DNA of 64,000 nucleotides from Polytrichum commune (taxonomy: Eukaryota > Streptophyta > Polytrichopsida > Polytrichales > Polytrichaceae): NCBI GenBank assembly GCA_950295325.1, contig OX485808.1, positions 7,876,501 through 7,940,500 of the forward strand, read 5' to 3'. The position numbers and the translations under genes were made by a program. Every line of letters begins with the position of its first letter. Within the stretch, counting starts at the first letter, position 1. The notes beneath the pieces were generated by a model. That model was not told the DNA's origin and did not search any database. It worked only from the letters and a program-made list of their open reading frames with translations. Shown in pieces: positions 11,126 through 22,029 of this stretch.

Positions 11126-13042
11126 CCAGCAGCAGAGTTTAGTGTTTTAGGGTTTCAAACTGAAGTTTGGGTCGTCTCTCGAAACACTTTTGATTCCAGA
11201 GACCTTTATAATGTGTTTACGCAGCATATACAATGCTTATGCATTGTAGATGCTGCGAAACTCTAAAGAAATTGACACACATAAAGAAGTTGAAGAAATC
11301 ACCTTGCTTTGCAAACTACACAACAAGCTGCGGTTGGAAGCAGTTCTAACAAGCTAGTCTTGGAAGCTGATTCTAGAAAGGATTGGATATTAGAAAACTA
11401 AGAACGCCTCACAAACATTCACTCTGAATTGAAGAAGCTTTCACAAACATTCACTCAGAATTAAACAATCCCTCACAAACATTCACTCTGAATGTAACAA
11501 GTGTTTACAAACATGAACAAAGAAGCTATCTGAAGGCCACACATGCATCCTGATTTTCGAACAATCATTCTAATTCCGAAATCACTCTACACTCACACAT
11601 GAATGTTTCTAAGACCAGGAGGAACTGACACAACCACTTTGAAACAACACTCACACTCCAAAACAACAAAGACGTTCTGAAATGGCTAAAATGTATAGAC
11701 TTTAATACAAAAACAAACCCTAAACTCATACTACACTCAGAACTCGGTCAATGCGCACTCAATGAACAACAAAATAGATCAAAAGAAGAGGAGGAGTGAA
11801 AGAGAGAATGAGATAATGATGAAGAGGGAAGGAGAGAGGGAATGCGAGTTCGACAAGGAGAGAGAGAATGCAAGGGAGGAGGCGGCGCTTTCAAGAGCGG
11901 CGGCGCCTCCAGAAAGTATGAGGAACGTACAAAGGAGGAGGAGCTTGGAGCGGAGGAGAGAGAAGGAGAAAGTGCGGAGGGGAGAGTGAAAGGGGGAAGG
12001 TCACTCAAGGGCGGGACCCATTCGGGCCGGCGCCTTTCGTGTCCGTTCGGCTCATGGCCGCCACGTGTCACGGGGCGCTCCATGGCCCAAACGAATACAC
12101 AATCTGAGCCATTGGAGAGCCCCAGGCCCATCGACGGTCGATAGGCCTCGCAGGTGGGTATCCTTTAGCCACCTATCCCATACCATCCTTGAGGATACTA
12201 AAAAACCTTTATAGCCTAAGGTTTTTAATTTAATGGTCCCCCGATGGATTTGCTAATATCAAATAATGAAACTGTATTGGTTTTGTAATTTTAGTAATCT
12301 ACACATATGCATGAATCGAGAATGATAGATACTAGACTAAGAGGAGTATTTAATAATTATATTGCAATCCTCGTAGGCAATTACATAATGGAATAATATA
12401 ACTATGGTAACCATTTACACAATGAATGGTTTCGAGTTATATATTGTAATTATCTATGAAGGTTGTTGGTAAAGGACAATGCTATAGCCTACGATGGATC
12501 CGTTAACACATACCATTGAACTAAATCTAATTATACAAGTTTATGTAGTGTCATTCATTATAATATGGAATTATGCAATATTAAGTGTTGACAACTTAAT
12601 ATCATTGTTGTTTGCGAAAAGCAACAAAGATGTTGTTTGATTTATAGCATGATGGAACATTAACATACTTATTTACAAGTTTACATATTTATGAGATACA
12701 AATATATTGAAGCGGGTGTTTTTGCTGAAGAACCCAATTAAGAACTCATATGAAGATGGTTTAGGTAGGACGACCCAAACATTAGACAATGTTGTTGTTG
12801 TTCATATATTTAGTTGAGACAAGATAAAGTCTACAAATATTGAATATAGTGATAGTAAATGAGAGAAGCACCATGTATACAAATATGAAGCTATCAAATA
12901 CTAATATGTGGAGTTCAACATTATATGAAGCCATTTAAGCAATCACTTTGTTGTTGGATGATCCCTCCACATATATTAAACAACATATCTTATTAGGAAA
13001 TGAGGCACAAATTACAGTAGATGGTGTTCTATATGGAAGCCA

Positions 13043-13591
13043 CACGGGTAGGTCATTCTAAGGCATTTTTGTGCACCACGTGTGGCTCAGGGTTTTTTGT
13101 TTTGGGGCTATTTACCTTCAAGGGTTGAATTAAAGCCTCCCTATAATTACTTGAATTTCAAAAATGGCCCATTTGTTTGCACCCTTCCATTACTTATATT
13201 GTCCAAGTCACTGCAATTTTTTGTACTCTATATTCCTTTTAAGTAATAAAAGCTAATCTACTTCCTGTTAAGGGAAACCATGGAAACAAAGAAGGGTGCA
13301 AACAATAATATCATTGCAAACAAAGTTATGAAGAAAACACATAGGAGACCATAGCAAACATTATACTAAACATACCTTCTAGGAACCTTATCTTCAGCCC
13401 CTATATTAATTTTACAAAAAAATAATGGCCCACATTTTATGTCCATCTAACTTACTTATAATGGGATTGTCTACATTTAATGGCCCCTTCATTATTTGGA
13501 ATTCCTTTATAATTTTTATTTCAAATGATTTCAATCCTCTCTATATTATGCCGCACGTCGTTTTTAAAATGCACTAAGTGACCTACCCGTG
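13043..13591. mobile_element. hAT-like MITE, 549 bp
   Basis: Perfect 13-bp terminal inverted repeats CACGGGTAGGTCA / TGACCTACCCGTG. Flanks GGAAGCCA (13035-13042) and GGAAGCAA (13592-13599) form an 8-bp duplication with one mismatch. The interior is AT-rich and non-coding. An 8-bp duplication fits hAT; the family assignment is inference. Confidence 0.7.
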
Positions 13592-13616
13592 GGAAGCAAC
13601 CCTGAACAACTACGAG

Positions 13617-13648
13617 GGTGTAGGGTGTAGGGTTTAGGGTTTAGGGTA
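13617..13648 (+). repeat. Short TTTAGGG telomere-like run
   Basis: Consecutive GTAGGGTGTAGGGTTTAGGG-type units followed by one further TTTAGGG, the plant telomere repeat, directly after the MITE flank. Too short to be more than an interstitial telobox-like stretch. Confidence 0.6.
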
Positions 13649-14755
13649 TATAAATGTGTCTTGTTGCACTCGAAGCCATAAATGAATGGCGCATAGGTCA
13701 AATGAGGGGGCCAAGTCGCTTGTGGTTCTAAAAACAAATGTATATAGATATCACAATAGTCTAATTCATGAACATGAACGTTGGTTACATTTCATGTTAT
13801 GTTTGTTATGTATGTTATGTTACGTCGTAGATGCGTTCATATTTAGTGTATAAATCTCTAAATATCTTATTTAGTGTAGTGACACTAGAACACACCAACA
13901 TGTATTTAAGGACATGTTCTGCTCAACTTGCATTGAATAGATACAACTATATATGTTTAGATTTTTCATCAAACATTTGTTAAAACAAATAAAGTTGATT
14001 ACATTTTTTTTGGCAAGCCAAATCAATAAAAACTATAGGTACAAAACACAACTACAATAAGTATGATATTTAGTGTTTGATACACTAAATACAAGTGAAT
14101 ACACAATATATCAATAACCATATGAAAGTAATAAACATTAAATATAAGCTATAGTAATATGTGGCATTGACATGTTTGAATTTAGTGTTAGTAAGGATGT
14201 GAAAAGAAGAAATATACGTGAGAGTAGAAGGTAGCAACACATTTACTTCTAACACTAACTGTCATGGGATTGAAAATTAATGTTGAGCATGTAAGGGTGG
14301 TAACCATAGTCCGCCAAGAGCCTAAGACTAGTGTAAATGCAGCCTACAAAATTTGTGACTTAGCCTATAAAATTTTGAAAGTGTAGGACAAAGAGCCTAT
14401 GGACAATTTTAAAACATAGGATATCAACCTATGTGGTAAAAAACATGTAGGAAATTTTGCCTACAAAGTTTTTAAAAGAGCGGATTTTAGCCATTCATCC
14501 TTCTTCAAATTGGGAAATTAGTTGGCCTAAGTACATATCTTTAGGCTAATACTCGGGGCTCTTGAGTGGCACATAGGCGGATATCAATAATAGCCCTGAC
14601 TCCCTCCCCGTCGATCTTTACAAATACCACAGCCCAAGCCCCATCACCGCATAGAGGTTGAATCAGAAGATGGTGAGGACTTTCACCCTTAAACTCATTT
14701 GAATTTTAGCAACCTTTCATAACTTATAATCAACTCTTTAAAAAGGAGTTGGTTA

Positions 14756-14826
14756 ATCCTTGGCCTTCAAACGTGGTGAAGGGCTTAGCCAGGTTCAATT
14801 CCTGCCAAGGATACCACTTAGTACTC
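14756..14826 (+). other. tRNA-like relic lacking an anticodon arm
   Basis: Acceptor-like arms ATCCTTG (14756-14762) and CAAGGAT (14816-14822) pair over 7 bp, followed by ACCA. Between them are a D-arm-like hairpin CTTC/GAAG and a box-B-like GGTTCAATTCC. Only about 7 bases lie between the D-like and T-like arms, so there is no anticodon arm and it is not a working tRNA. A tRNA-derived SINE fragment or chance similarity are both possible. Confidence 0.35.
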
Positions 14827-15519
14827 AAATTTTGAATTTAAAGCCTACAACATTAAAAGATATGAAGGATTTTAACCTACTAAAAATTAGTTTTAAAGGC
14901 AATTGGCAGGTAACTTAAAAACTCAAAAGGTTTTCAACTTACAAAAATTTGATATTGTAGGATGCAACCTATGCCATGAGGGAAATAGCCTATGCCCTTT
15001 TAAAGAGGTAGGCAATTAACCTCAATAACTTCAAAAACTTTTCGGACACTGGTGGTAACAACACTACATATAATCAAATCCACACATCATATTTTGTGTA
15101 GTTATTTAATAGCGGAATTAGGAGGTTAGTTGTCCAAGGTCATTTGATGGTTGGCGCCACGAAGAGGCAAGCTAAATATGGATGCTCTATTACCAACAAG
15201 AAGCGGGAAATTTTGTCAGAAGGTTTGAACTTAGGTTTAGGGTTTACGTTCGGGCGGGAAAGGGATCCAAAGAGGAAGGCCAAGGCGGAGGCGGGTAGTA
15301 TAAAGTACCAAACCCCCCAAACTTTGCTCCTTTTTTCTCATCTCTCCATTCTGAAATGGTTGCAAGCTCTCTCAAGTAGTGGTGGAGTGCAAGGTTCGTG
15401 TATGCATCCGTTGATGAGTAGCTAATTACAACAGCCATGCACGGCCTGAATTCTTCCAATTAGTATCCACGTAGCTGAATATGGAAGATTACCGCAATTT
15501 AAGGCGGAATTTGCGGAAT

Positions 15520-16354
15520 GTTTGGGTCGCTCGACCCAAACCCACCCCCATAGTGAGGTTTGGGTCGAGCGACCCAAACCCACCCCTATCACGGGCTGGG
15601 CCTGGATTAGCAAGCCCATCCTGTCACGAGGTTTGGGTCGCTCGACCCAAACCCACCCCCTCTCACGGGCTGGGCCTGGATTAGCAGGCCCATCCTGTAA
15701 CGAGGTTTGGGTCGCTCGACCCAAACACACCTCCATTGTGAGGTTTGGGTCGAGCGACCCAAACCCACCCCTGTCACGGGTTGGGCCTGGATTAGCAGGC
15801 CCATCCTGTCACGAGGTTTGGGTCGCTCGACCCAAACCCACCTCCATTATGAGGTTTGGGTCGAGCGACCCAAACCCACCGCTATCACGCGCTGGGCCTG
15901 GATTGCCAGGCCCATCCTGTCATGAGGTTTGGGTCGCACGACCCAAACACACCTCCATTGTGAGGTTTGGGGCGAGCGACCCAAACCCACCCCTGTCACG
16001 GGTTGGGCCTGGATTAGCAGGCCCATCCTGTCACGAGGTTTGGGTCGAGCGACCCAAACCCACCCCTATCAAGGGCTGGGTCTGGATTACCAGGCCCATC
16101 CTGTCACGAGGTTTGGGTCGAGCGACCCAAACCCACCCCTATCAAGGGCTGGGTCTGGATTACCAGGCCCATCCTGTCACGAGGTTTGGGTCGCTCGACC
16201 CAAACACACCTCCATTGTGAGGTTTGGGTCGAGCGACCCAAACCCACCTCCATTGTGAGGTTTGGGTCGAGCGACCCAAACCCACCCCTGTCACGGGTTG
16301 GGCCTGGATTAGCAGGCCCATCCTATCACGAGGTTTGGGTTGCTCGACCCAAAC
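15520..16354. repeat. Array of about fifteen 22-bp inverted motifs upstream of the transposase
   Basis: Motifs recur at about 38- and 72-base spacing, first at 15520-15541 and last at 16333-16354. Centres are mostly CT or AG (one CA), often alternating, with spacers like CCCACCCCYATCACG and GGGCTGGGCCTGGATTAGC. Long open frames across the array translate the repeat in both directions and are not genes. It ends about 190 bases before the first plausible transposase ATG, so it occupies the promoter region. Confidence 0.95.
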
Positions 16355-16546
16355 CCACCCTCATGCACACAATGGGGATGTGCATAGACGGATCCTGAAT
16401 AAACTGTTGTGCGCTCCATCTTTTTGGAACCCATCAATATAATATTCATACAACATGTGTTATGATAAGGTTTCTGTGTTTTTCTATTGGACCCTATAGC
16501 TTTTGTCAATTCTTTACAAGGTTCCATGTTCATGTGTGTAGGCAAA

Positions 16547-19500
16547 ATGCATGGGTATACTGGAAGAGGGTATTCGTCTGGAGAAGACATGGCCACTTGG
16601 CCATCTGCATCTGAGGAAGAGCTAGACATTGTCGGGGAGGCTACTATGGATGAGAGTTCAGATGAAGAGCATTTCGATATACCTTCGCGTTCCGTACCGG
16701 ACTGTCCCATTCCAGAGTGTGCCGTGCTTTCAAGAGCTTCATGGGTGAATTTGGATGTGTTACTTCTTAATGACAATGGGGTTGTTGTGGCGGAGGGTAT
16801 CTGTCGTAACACCCATCCACAAGATTGCATTGATCAAAATCCGCTTGGCACCGAGGACGTTGGGATTGTCATATTGGAGTCACTCGTTCCTTCTGAGGTG
16901 GATCCCACTCATAGGTTCTCCCTCCGCAGGTGGCCATTGAGGAATGTCACGACTGATGGAGTTAGCTTGCGTGAACATGAGCAACGACACATGCAACTCG
17001 AAAAGGAAATGCAATCAAACATGCGGCCACGCAAGGGTCAAAGAAAGTACGAAACTGTGGCACGTCCTTCTCCATCTGCAACTGATTGTAAACGTCAAAG
17101 GCTGCTTGGGGAGGAGTCCATAAGAGAAGTTGCCACAAAGGATTGTTGTGTGCATTGTTGTTGCCAATTGTTTCCAAGGGATAAATTGAAGGCCATCCGT
17201 GAAGAAATGTGGCTTGGAGATTTTCGTCTAAGATCCACAAAAAAACTTGATGTCCATAGGGCAATACATGTGAATGGGACGGGTCGCAAGGTAATCACCA
17301 TTGAAAGCATAGACGTGTGTTGTAAGGCATGGTACACCATTTACGGTGTGTCGAAGGTGGACTTCTATAGACAAGCTGCTTATGCCAAGGAAGGCCGCCG
17401 GTCCCGTCACCATGGGAACGTGGGTTTAAAGAAACCTAGGGAAGCAACAAGGCAAGCAACGGCAACTCTAGCAACCATCATTGTCCCCCTTGCTGATGCA
17501 ATGCCGCACAAAACACGCACACTCACAACCGGTGAAAAGGTTGTGGAGAAAGTTCTTCCCACAGGCACAAAATGGAAAGACATATTGTTGGACGTTAATG
17601 CAGTTGGCGAGAAGATTGGGTTGGAGCCAATTTCATTGTCAAAATTGAGTGCAATCAAGAAACAAAACTTTAGCGAATACATTACAAAAAGACGAGGGGA
17701 CAAATTTGCCAGGTGCTCTAATTGCGAGAAGTTGAAGCGCCTTCGGGATGCACACACGATGGGTACCGAGTCATATGCAGCGCATCAATTGAACTATTTC
17801 AAGCACGTAAACATGCAAGAGGCACACCGTAATGATTACTACACAAATAGAGCTTTGTCCATCTCCAGGCCCTTGGAGGTTCTTACGGTCATCCATGACA
17901 AAATGGACCATGCCAAAACAGCCTCCCCATGTTTTGCAAATCGAATCAAGGCCACGGATGGGTTTTTTAAGTTGCCTGTATCGGTTACAGGTGAACTTCG
18001 AAACAATGTCATGACATACCCTAAATGTTGTGGTTTTTTATTCCGTGATGTACTGGAGAACATGGATTCCTTCATAATGGTTTATTCATACATAGATGCT
18101 AATCACGTTAGGTTGGCATTGCAGGAATGATTGCACATGGACACGGTGATGTCAAGTTTGCTCATTATGCTCTTGATTTGTATCCAGCGGATTCAAACCA
18201 CACGATAGGATCATTTGCAAGGCTTTTACGTGATTTAGAGAAACCACCAGCCTATTCTTCAGGATTGTTATTTGAGAACACGGGTTCAACACCTTTATAT
18301 GAAGCGGTGTTGGATGGAAAAGATGTATGCTTGCATTCGTTGCCCGAGCCACCCAATGAACCCGTGATTGCCAAGAAGTTGCCTCCAACTTTGCGTGTCC
18401 AATTGGACAATTGTGCCAAGGACAATAAAAGCAGATATGTATTTGCATATTGGTCGTTGTTGGTTGCGAAAGGCATTTTCAAGGAGGTTTTTGTGTCCTT
18501 CCTATTGGTAGGCCACACGCACGATGATATTGATGCATCTTTTGGGCGGTGGAGCATGAAGTTGCGGGAGGAGGATTTTCCTACAATCCCATTATTGATG
18601 AAGTCGTACATGGATTTGGATAACGTTCCCGTCATCCCCCATATGATTGAGGAGGTGCCAGACTTCAAGGCATTTATAGAACCTTATATTCGAAATGGAG
18701 CTCACCGATTGATCGGGCATACGAAGGCACAACAATTCCGGTTCTACATGCGTGACGATGGTATCCCGGCCATGCAATACAAGTTGTTGTGCACGACACA
18801 AGACTGGAGCCCGCCGGAGGGTCTTCTTGTGTGGCGCGTGGATGCGGATGGGAAGACCATGTTACCGGATGGGGAGCCTAGCCCTTGTAAGCCAATAGCC
18901 ATGAAGAATTTGGAGGATATTTTGAAAGGTATATCAGGCTTCATACAATATTGGGAGAGTTTGAAGATAGCGGATGTTGGCGGATCATGTTGGCATCGTT
19001 ATGGGAGTTGGATACATTATTGGACACGTGTTCGTGCCGCCTTGGTAGACCTCCACCAAGATAGCCCTCATACTTTGAGGCATGGATTTTGGCCACAAAC
19101 ATGAGTCGATGTACAAGCTTCAGAGGCTAGTCTTTTGGGAAATGGAGAGGTTCGAGAGGAGTTTGATGTGGATGACCATTACGTGGGGCCTGCTAGTAGT
19201 CGTCCGCCACCATCTTTCCGCATTGCAGTGGATTGTCATGAAGGATATATGCTCATTTTGCGTCCTGGAGACGAGACATATGTGAAGCCAGTGTGGGTGG
19301 CAAGAGCTTTGTCCAAACCCAATTCTGTAACTTCCAGCCCTCATTTTCGACAAATACAAGTGGAGTACTACCGACCGACGGCAAGGAATGAAGATGTGAT
19401 TCGGCATTATGCAGGCTGGGATACAAACCCTAACTTTCGGTGGAAGGTGGATTCTGAGCACGGTCCATCTTGGGTAGATACAGATTCCATATTCATAGCA

Positions 19501-19611
19501 TGGAAACCACGGAAAAATCATAGTGGATCAGTGTCCATCCCTCAAAAGTACATAACTTTTGCAAAAGACAACCTTGCTCGGATCGCAGAAGAAGCAACCC
19601 ACGTTGAATGA
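16547..19611 (+). CDS. DUF7869-type transposase of element A (one in-frame TGA)
   Basis: The frame to 18130 gives an acidic N-terminus, a Cys-rich CCVHCCCQLFPRDKL segment, a WYTIYGVSKVDFY region and a C-x2-C pair (ARCSNCEKLK). The frame at 18127 carries the catalytic-looking core: YPADSNHTIG, QLDNCAKDNK and LVGHTHDDIDASFGRW, which matches the DUF7869 pattern (DNC...NK, GHT..D..FG) of an RNase-H-like transposase. A TTGCAG acceptor at 18124 suggests a short intron joins the two. The same frame passes an in-frame TGA (19102-19104) into a C-terminal domain (19135-19611; PVWVARAL, VEYYRP, WVDTDSIF). The relic at 46.3 kb reads TGT at that position, so the TGA is probably a recent mutation. The start ATG (16526 or 16547) is uncertain; a TGTGTAG acceptor just upstream suggests a 5' intron. 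Confidence 0.75.
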
Positions 19612-20116
19612 GAAGTTGGTAGGATTGTGTTAGCATGATTATAGTGTAAACAGTAATTCTACGAACATATATTACTCATATGTGTGCTCTTCAAAATTGG
19701 GGCAGAGTTTGGGTAGAACTTACGAATACTATATTGTTTGGGAGTTGGATGAATATCCATTTACTATATTTCAATACAAATGTGAAGTTCATTTTTTTAT
19801 TAAGTTTGGGACTAAATTGTCCATTGAAAAAATATGCATTTATTACATGCACTTTGTATGTTGCAATGTCTATATTCTATGGAGCATGCTAATAATAGAA
19901 ATCATTATATATATATTTTTGGGTGAAACTTGTTTGGAGTGCTCTACCCAATGTGTTTTTGTTGATGAAATTGGTGTTGAGTGCTCTACCATATGTGCTT
20001 ATGTCCGCACATCATAGGTGTGGGATATTAGAACATTTAATATATTTGAGATTGTTGACAATATAGTTTCAGGCATCTTCATGTTGTTTGATCCATATAT
20101 TAATTTGAGACTAGAG
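19612..20116 (+). other. Element A right subterminal region
   Basis: Non-coding and AT-rich. It contains diverged half-motifs (GTTTGGGTAGAAC near 19707, TTTGGAGTGCTCTACCC near 19935, GAGTGCTCTACC near 19980) that mirror the left-end repeats, and a small inverted repeat TTGAGACT/AGTCTCAA at the TIR edge. Confidence 0.7.
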
Positions 20117-20144
20117 AAAGTCTCAATTTAACGAATATAGTGTT
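20117..20144 (-). repeat. Element A right terminal inverted repeat
   Basis: Exact reverse complement of 2913-2940. It is followed by AAAT (20145-20148), the second copy of the target duplication. Confidence 0.9.
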
Positions 20145-20882
20145 AAATGCACTTATTGTGGGGGTAGCCACTCGGTGAGTGAGTGTTGGAATCTAAGACC
20201 CCAACGTTCTGTTAATCAAATTGATGATAACAGAGACCGTCCATGGCAAGAAGAAAGGTCATGACCAAGGCCAAATTCTAATTACAATCCCAAAAGAAAT
20301 TTTAATAAACGGCCTGTACCTATTATTTTTCCAAACCGACCCAGCTGGGGACGGACAAATGGTCCACCCAACTGGAACGGGCCTCCATACAATGCTAACT
20401 CTCGAAACTACAATACTGGTAATAATGATAAAAGGAAAATACCGGTTTGTTATAGATGCCAGGAGTTAGGACATTATGCCAATGAATGTCCCAACCCCAA
20501 AAAATCACAAGACTATGTTCCTTTGTGTGGTAATTGTAAAACTGCCGGTCATCCTACCGATGAGTGCCCTGAACCTAAAAAGGATGAAAGAGAGTGGAAG
20601 ACAGGCAAGCATGTCCGAATTCAGGATGATAAAGAGGACAGAGGATCTAGAAATGTAAACCATGTCCAACATACGATACACCGAATCACCCCACATCCTG
20701 GTACGACTGTCAACGCGGTTACCACTCGATCAAAACGAGTAGTAGACCCCTTACCAGTCCCGGATGATAATAATGATGAAAAGAGTTTGTCATATGAGTC
20801 CCAAACCAATGGAGACCCACTTGTCCATTTATCACCAATCCAAGTGAAAGCTAAAGGGGCGGTAAATTCGAACCCCACAGTG
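20145..20882 (+). pseudogene. gag: gag nucleocapsid continued: three more zinc knuckles, up to element B
   Basis: Continues the frame broken at 2912. Knuckles: CTYCGGSHSVSEC (CX2CX3HX4C, common in Athila-like gag), CYRCQELGHYANEC and CGNCKTAGHPTDEC (both CX2CX4HX4C). A basic, Asn/Arg/Pro-rich RNA-binding stretch lies between the first and second. The frame through 20523-20882 is open and meets the CACTA end of element B after codon GTG (20880-20882); it resumes at 32005. Some frame decay occurs between 20210 and 20500. Confidence 0.8.
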
Positions 20883-20894
20883 CACTATAAGAAA

Positions 20895-22029
20895 ATCCTG
20901 TTTTTTGTGACGTCAAAAAAAACGGGAGTGCGCGTTCACTTTGACATGGAGGTTCTTCTCTTGGACGTCACCTAAAATCCATCATGTCAGACAGGAAAAA
21001 AACGCGTCGTGGACATGCGAAAACATGGGGAATTTCAGCACATTTTTATGTGACGTCACATAAAACATGGTGTTCCATAGTGTCCACGTGAAGACACGTG
21101 GACGCCACCGGCATGCCACGCAAGCATGTTTTTTGCGGGCAGTGCCACGTCGGCACGCTTTTTTTTCCGCCCCCTCGGTGACGTGGATGGCCTCGTGGAC
21201 CCTCTTGAGATGACGTGGAATGCGATTAAAAACTGACGTGGCATTCGCTGTTGATGACGTGGACATTGCATTACGTGGCGATGTGTGCTGTTACCGACGT
21301 CCTCTGCGACACGAAAATGTCACATGAGACATTTTCCTCGATGTATGCATGTATTTTTTGGGTGTTTTCGGGGTAACTTTTAGTTTTCTTGGACATCCTT
21401 TTTGACAGTGGGATGTTATGTGTGACATCAAATGGGGCATTACAAATTATGGGGATGTCCTCTGGCCAAAACCATAGCTTGTTTGGGAGTGATGATGCCG
21501 TTTTCAAGCTTAGCCCGCCTTGACGTGGTTGATTGCCTCAAATTCTCAAACACATTACTGACATCAAGTTGTTTGGCTATTAGCAGGACCAAATGTCAGA
21601 TGCACGTCACTTATGCCATCTACGAGAACAAACACCGACGTCAACTGTTCCACCAGACAGTCGGAACAGACACAAAGAACGCGTGGAACAAATGTACACC
21701 AATGCTTTCCAATTCCGTAAATGCAACGTTTTCATTGATACAACATATTGCAACCAAGAGGCTGCATTTACACATCAATCGCTAGTTGCCCGAAAACTTA
21801 AACATTGTCCATGATCGAGGCATCCATGTCTATAGTCGCGAGTCTACACCTCCACGACTAAGTGGATAATTCATGAGCACTCGAATGGAGAGCCGCGTCG
21901 TTATTGAGAACGTCCACTCATTTCTTCTTTTGTGTCTGTGCCTTCGTACTAGTCCCCACCTGCCCCATTCCACCACCATTCACAAAACCGCATGAATTAC
22001 ATTAGTGGTCATCCGAACATGAAATGGAC
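20895..22029. repeat. Element B left subterminal region (GACGT-type repeats)
   Basis: Non-coding, with many short direct and inverted copies built on TGACGTC, TGACGTGG and GTCCACGTG between 20910 and 21310, plus weaker copies beyond. CACTA elements carry such subterminal repeats as binding sites for the TNPA-like protein. Confidence 0.7.

Larger units (their letters stand above)
11126..15519. other. AT-rich non-coding interior of element A
   Basis: I see no credible gene. Contents: repeats of the form TCACAAACATTCACTCTGAAT (11410-11510), a purine-rich G/A stretch (11770-12000) that creates spurious ORFs, a diverged 22-bp motif near 12758, the MITE at 13043-13591, a telomere-like run, a tRNA-like relic near 14756, and repetitive CCTAYA-rich sequence at 14290-15010. 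This is the region between the two divergent transcription units. Confidence 0.7.
2913..20144 (+). mobile_element. Element A: 17.2-kb TIR transposon with DUF7869-type transposase and a ParB/methyltransferase/HAD cargo gene
   Basis: Bounded by perfect 28-bp terminal inverted repeats beginning AACACTATATTCGTTAAATT (2913-2940 and 20117-20144), with AAAT on both flanks. The termini contain CACTA two bases in, but the flanks give no 3-bp CACTA-style duplication. The interior holds diverged 22-bp subterminal repeats at both ends, a two-exon minus-strand gene (4281-3460), a four-exon minus-strand gene (10378-4425), a 4-kb AT-rich gap with a MITE, an array of 22-bp motifs (15520-16354) and a plus-strand transposase gene (about 16547-19611). 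A right-end relative lies at 46310-47368. I do not know a described superfamily with this content. Confidence 0.85.

Noticed and set aside
11748..12144. ORFs rich in Arg/Glu or Ser/Pro
   Set aside because: Artefacts of a purine-rich low-complexity stretch; no splice context or recognisable domain.
5688..16354. CRISPR-like array of the 22-bp motifs
   Set aside because: Spacing is irregular between clusters, spacers are repeated rather than unique, the motifs lie in introns and exons, and the genome is a plant's.
15481..16442. Several long overlapping ORFs on both strands (up to 232 codons) with repeated VWVARPKP-like peptides
   Set aside because: They are translations of the 22-bp motif array in different frames; the same repeat is open in both directions, so this is not a protein.
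2915..20142. Calling element A a standard CACTA element because its ends contain CACTA/TAGTG
   Set aside because: The 3-bp flanks at those positions do not match (TAA and TTA), the perfect repeat starts two bases further out, the frame test supports a 4-bp duplication, and the transposase is not TNP2-like.
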